DNA of 64,000 nucleotides from Protula sp. h YS-2021. Lineage: Eukaryota > Annelida > Polychaeta > Sabellida > Serpulidae. The position numbers and the translations under genes are program-made. Below, piece after piece: positions 62,303-64,000 of this stretch (positions are counted from its first letter, which is position 1; every line of letters begins with the position of its first letter). The stretch spans positions 72,372,686 through 72,436,685 of the forward strand of contig OX457030.1 in NCBI GenBank assembly GCA_949752745.1. Reading direction: 5' to 3'. The notes beneath the pieces are model-generated. The model was not told the DNA's origin. It worked only from the letters and a program-made list of their open reading frames with translations, and ran no database searches.

Positions 62303-64000
62303 TCAGTTAAACTTACTATTCGTTATGTCATGAATACTCTCTGATGTATACACCGAGAAGCCAATTTTCTTCTTCTTTCTTCCCCTCTTTTTCGGCAGGC
62401 GCAGAGGCAATGTTCGTTGACTTAGACCACTAACTGTTGGCAAAGTTGACCGAATTTTTCTGTGTATCTTGTTCAGACCAAATAGCATTTCAGACAGTAC
62501 AGCTGCATCCACGACCCTGTAAGTAAAATCCGTTAGTTCTTTAAGGGTCTCACGACAAAGTCTCGCTTTTGTTTCGGAGTCAGCCTCTTTTCCCGAACTT
62601 TCTTCTGTCCTGCCTTCCATCTTAGAATCCTCGTGGATGGAACTGTCGTCCTTTGCCGACTCCGGCAACTTTGAAACACGAACAGGGGACTGTGAAACTG
62701 CGGATGTGACGTCGATCGCTGGTTCCACTGCGTTGATAAAACTGACGTCTATGTTAAAGCATGGGCATTCTCTGTAGGTTCTTGGCAGATCTTTCCAAGC
62801 AACTTTACCACTTCGCAACAACAATAGCAAGTGTTTGCATGGCAAATGGTAAAACTGCCAGTCAGGGCATGAGCACGAAGGTTTTGCAACATCTACCGCG
62901 TAAAAGCAATCACTCGTCGCGAAAGAAGGAACCGCAAATGTCGTCGTGTTCACTCTTCCGATGTAGGCGGGATCCACGGTGTCAGTCAGCTTTGGCGGCA
63001 TCCTTTCCAAGCAGTGCTTCACAAATGAACGCGGTTTGTTGTGCAGGAATTCCGACACGAAAACAGAAGAAAGTCGAGAAATCTCAAGAGATTTAACGTT
63101 ACTCTCTTCGTACCTAAAAGGCAAGAAAAATAATAGACGAGCAACTACAGAATAGAATATACATTATTACCTGGCATAATGGTTGAAGTATGTTACCACA
63201 TTATTGTTTCATTACGGTTTATTTGCCACTTATTTACTTATGGGAAATATCTCATATTCTTGGTTACTATGCTGGTATTTTCAGAAATAATTTGTCATGG
63301 TTTTGCTTGAAACTAATAATATTCACAAAAAATTCCTTCGTCTTTAATATAAAAAGTTACCTCTCTTTCATAGCACCAAAAAAGCTCGTAACTAGCGCCT
63401 TGACCAAGACGGCAACGGTCTTCCGAGAATACTCAAATAAGTGCTGGTATTTGAACACCCGATGTATTGCCTCGAGGCCGTTCGTGGTGTTTGTCCTGTG
63501 ATCAACTCTGTTTCTCCTGAAGACCTTTACCCATCTCTGTGAAGCACATTGAAATCGAACAGTCAAACCTCATCGACTTTAAGTGTAATTAAGCTACTTT
63601 AATACCATCCTTACTCACTAAACATTAAAGGTTATATATTCATACAAATCACATAAAAGCAATCCCTTGTTTATTCATTTATTTAAAGAAAAAGTGACGT
63701 ACAAGTAACGTAATCATAAGTATGTTGCTACTGCATTCCAGATATAAAGTTATAGTTAAATACTATAACCTAGCATAGATGCAATGTATTACTGGTGATA
63801 TCACTTGTCAATCATGTCTACATAGCTATGTTGAGAAATCACTTTTCATTTGTTGAGTTGACACTAATATTTAAAAAAACCGATTTCTCGAGATTCAGAC
63901 ATAACAGAGATGTATTCCAATCTTTTTACTTTGACACATGGTAACCACTGGTTCTCCAAGTATTCTTTCAGCTTTCCGTGATAATATTCACTCTCTTGAA
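62303..64000 (-). CDS. gene B: MULE-type DDE/SWIM zinc-finger protein, 5' part outside window
   Basis: Three exons are visible: (64000)-63930, 63536-63361 and 63113-62303. The first ends QWLPCVK and the second encodes TNTTNGLEAIHR with the catalytic E. Both align with exons 11 and 12 of gene A, with the same intron phases and the same 176-bp length for exon 12. Translated identity in exon 12 is about 47 of 59 residues. The last exon holds a SWIM zinc finger, CSC-x9-CKH (near 62875-62830), embedded in CSCPDWQFYHLPCKHLLLLL. It then has a Ser/Glu-rich linker and a basic KKRGRKKKK tail, which could be a nuclear signal or AT-hook-like. SWIM domains follow the DDE core in many MULE-derived proteins and probably bind DNA or protein. 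The stop used is at 62303; an alternative donor six codons earlier (62316-62311) is noted. The gene continues beyond the right edge. Confidence 0.85.
63537..63929 (-). other. intron of gene B
   Basis: Between exon 63930-64000 (donor GTAAAA) and exon 63361-63536 (acceptor CTTCACAG), the sequence is AT-rich without repeats. Gene A has an intron of only about 150 bp at the same place. Confidence 0.7.

Overview
This window looks like nuclear DNA from an invertebrate animal, most likely a mollusc and possibly a bivalve. It is AT-rich, the only convincing protein genes are split into many exons with GT/AG introns, and roughly 45% of the window is tandemly repeated. It also carries a tRNA-derived SINE, 5'-truncated non-LTR retrotransposon ends, and several elements built like the bivalve 'pearl' (Helentron-associated) class: about 145-163 bp core repeats, a GGAC/ACGG microsatellite and a terminal hairpin. 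The organism call is inference from these repeat types.

Layout. 1-7.3 kb: short minisatellites (23, 19, 23 and 18 bp units), a GCCGTTTT-rich foldback-like segment (4.54-5.43 kb) and a relic palindromic element with repeated ends (6.77-7.26 kb). 7.3-16.4 kb: mostly unrecognised AT-rich DNA, diverged dispersed repeats, a TA microsatellite and pearl-like elements. 16.6-17.1 kb: the 3' end of a jockey-like LINE. 17.3-22.7 kb: more pearl-like elements, a 51-bp minisatellite interrupted by a SINE, and a direct duplication of about 0.56 kb. 22.8-28.8 kb: an array of about 713-bp units. 28.8-42.7 kb: an array of about 352-bp monomers, organised in its middle as an A-B dimer of about 705 bp with nested 1.41-kb duplications, and carrying a MITE-like insertion. 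43.65-43.78 kb: a long TA tract.

Genes. Two same-strand (minus) paralogous genes are the biological core. Gene A (43.9-48.1 kb) has twelve phase-consistent exons encoding a probable zinc-cluster N-terminus and a MULE-type DDE transposase domain with all three acidic residues. Gene B (62.3 kb to the window end) is cut by the right edge and shows the end of the same DDE domain plus a SWIM zinc-finger exon. The equivalent SWIM exon of gene A is not seen: the TA tract and satellite arrays lie where it would be expected.

Between the genes lie a highly homogeneous 340-bp satellite (48.45-55.15 kb, itself an old dimer of about 170-bp halves), a diverged repeat zone (55.6-57.6 kb) and a decayed LINE reverse-transcriptase fragment (57.7-58.2 kb). 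Nearly all other open frames are by-products of tandem repeats. No rRNA gene, CRISPR array or functional tRNA gene was seen.
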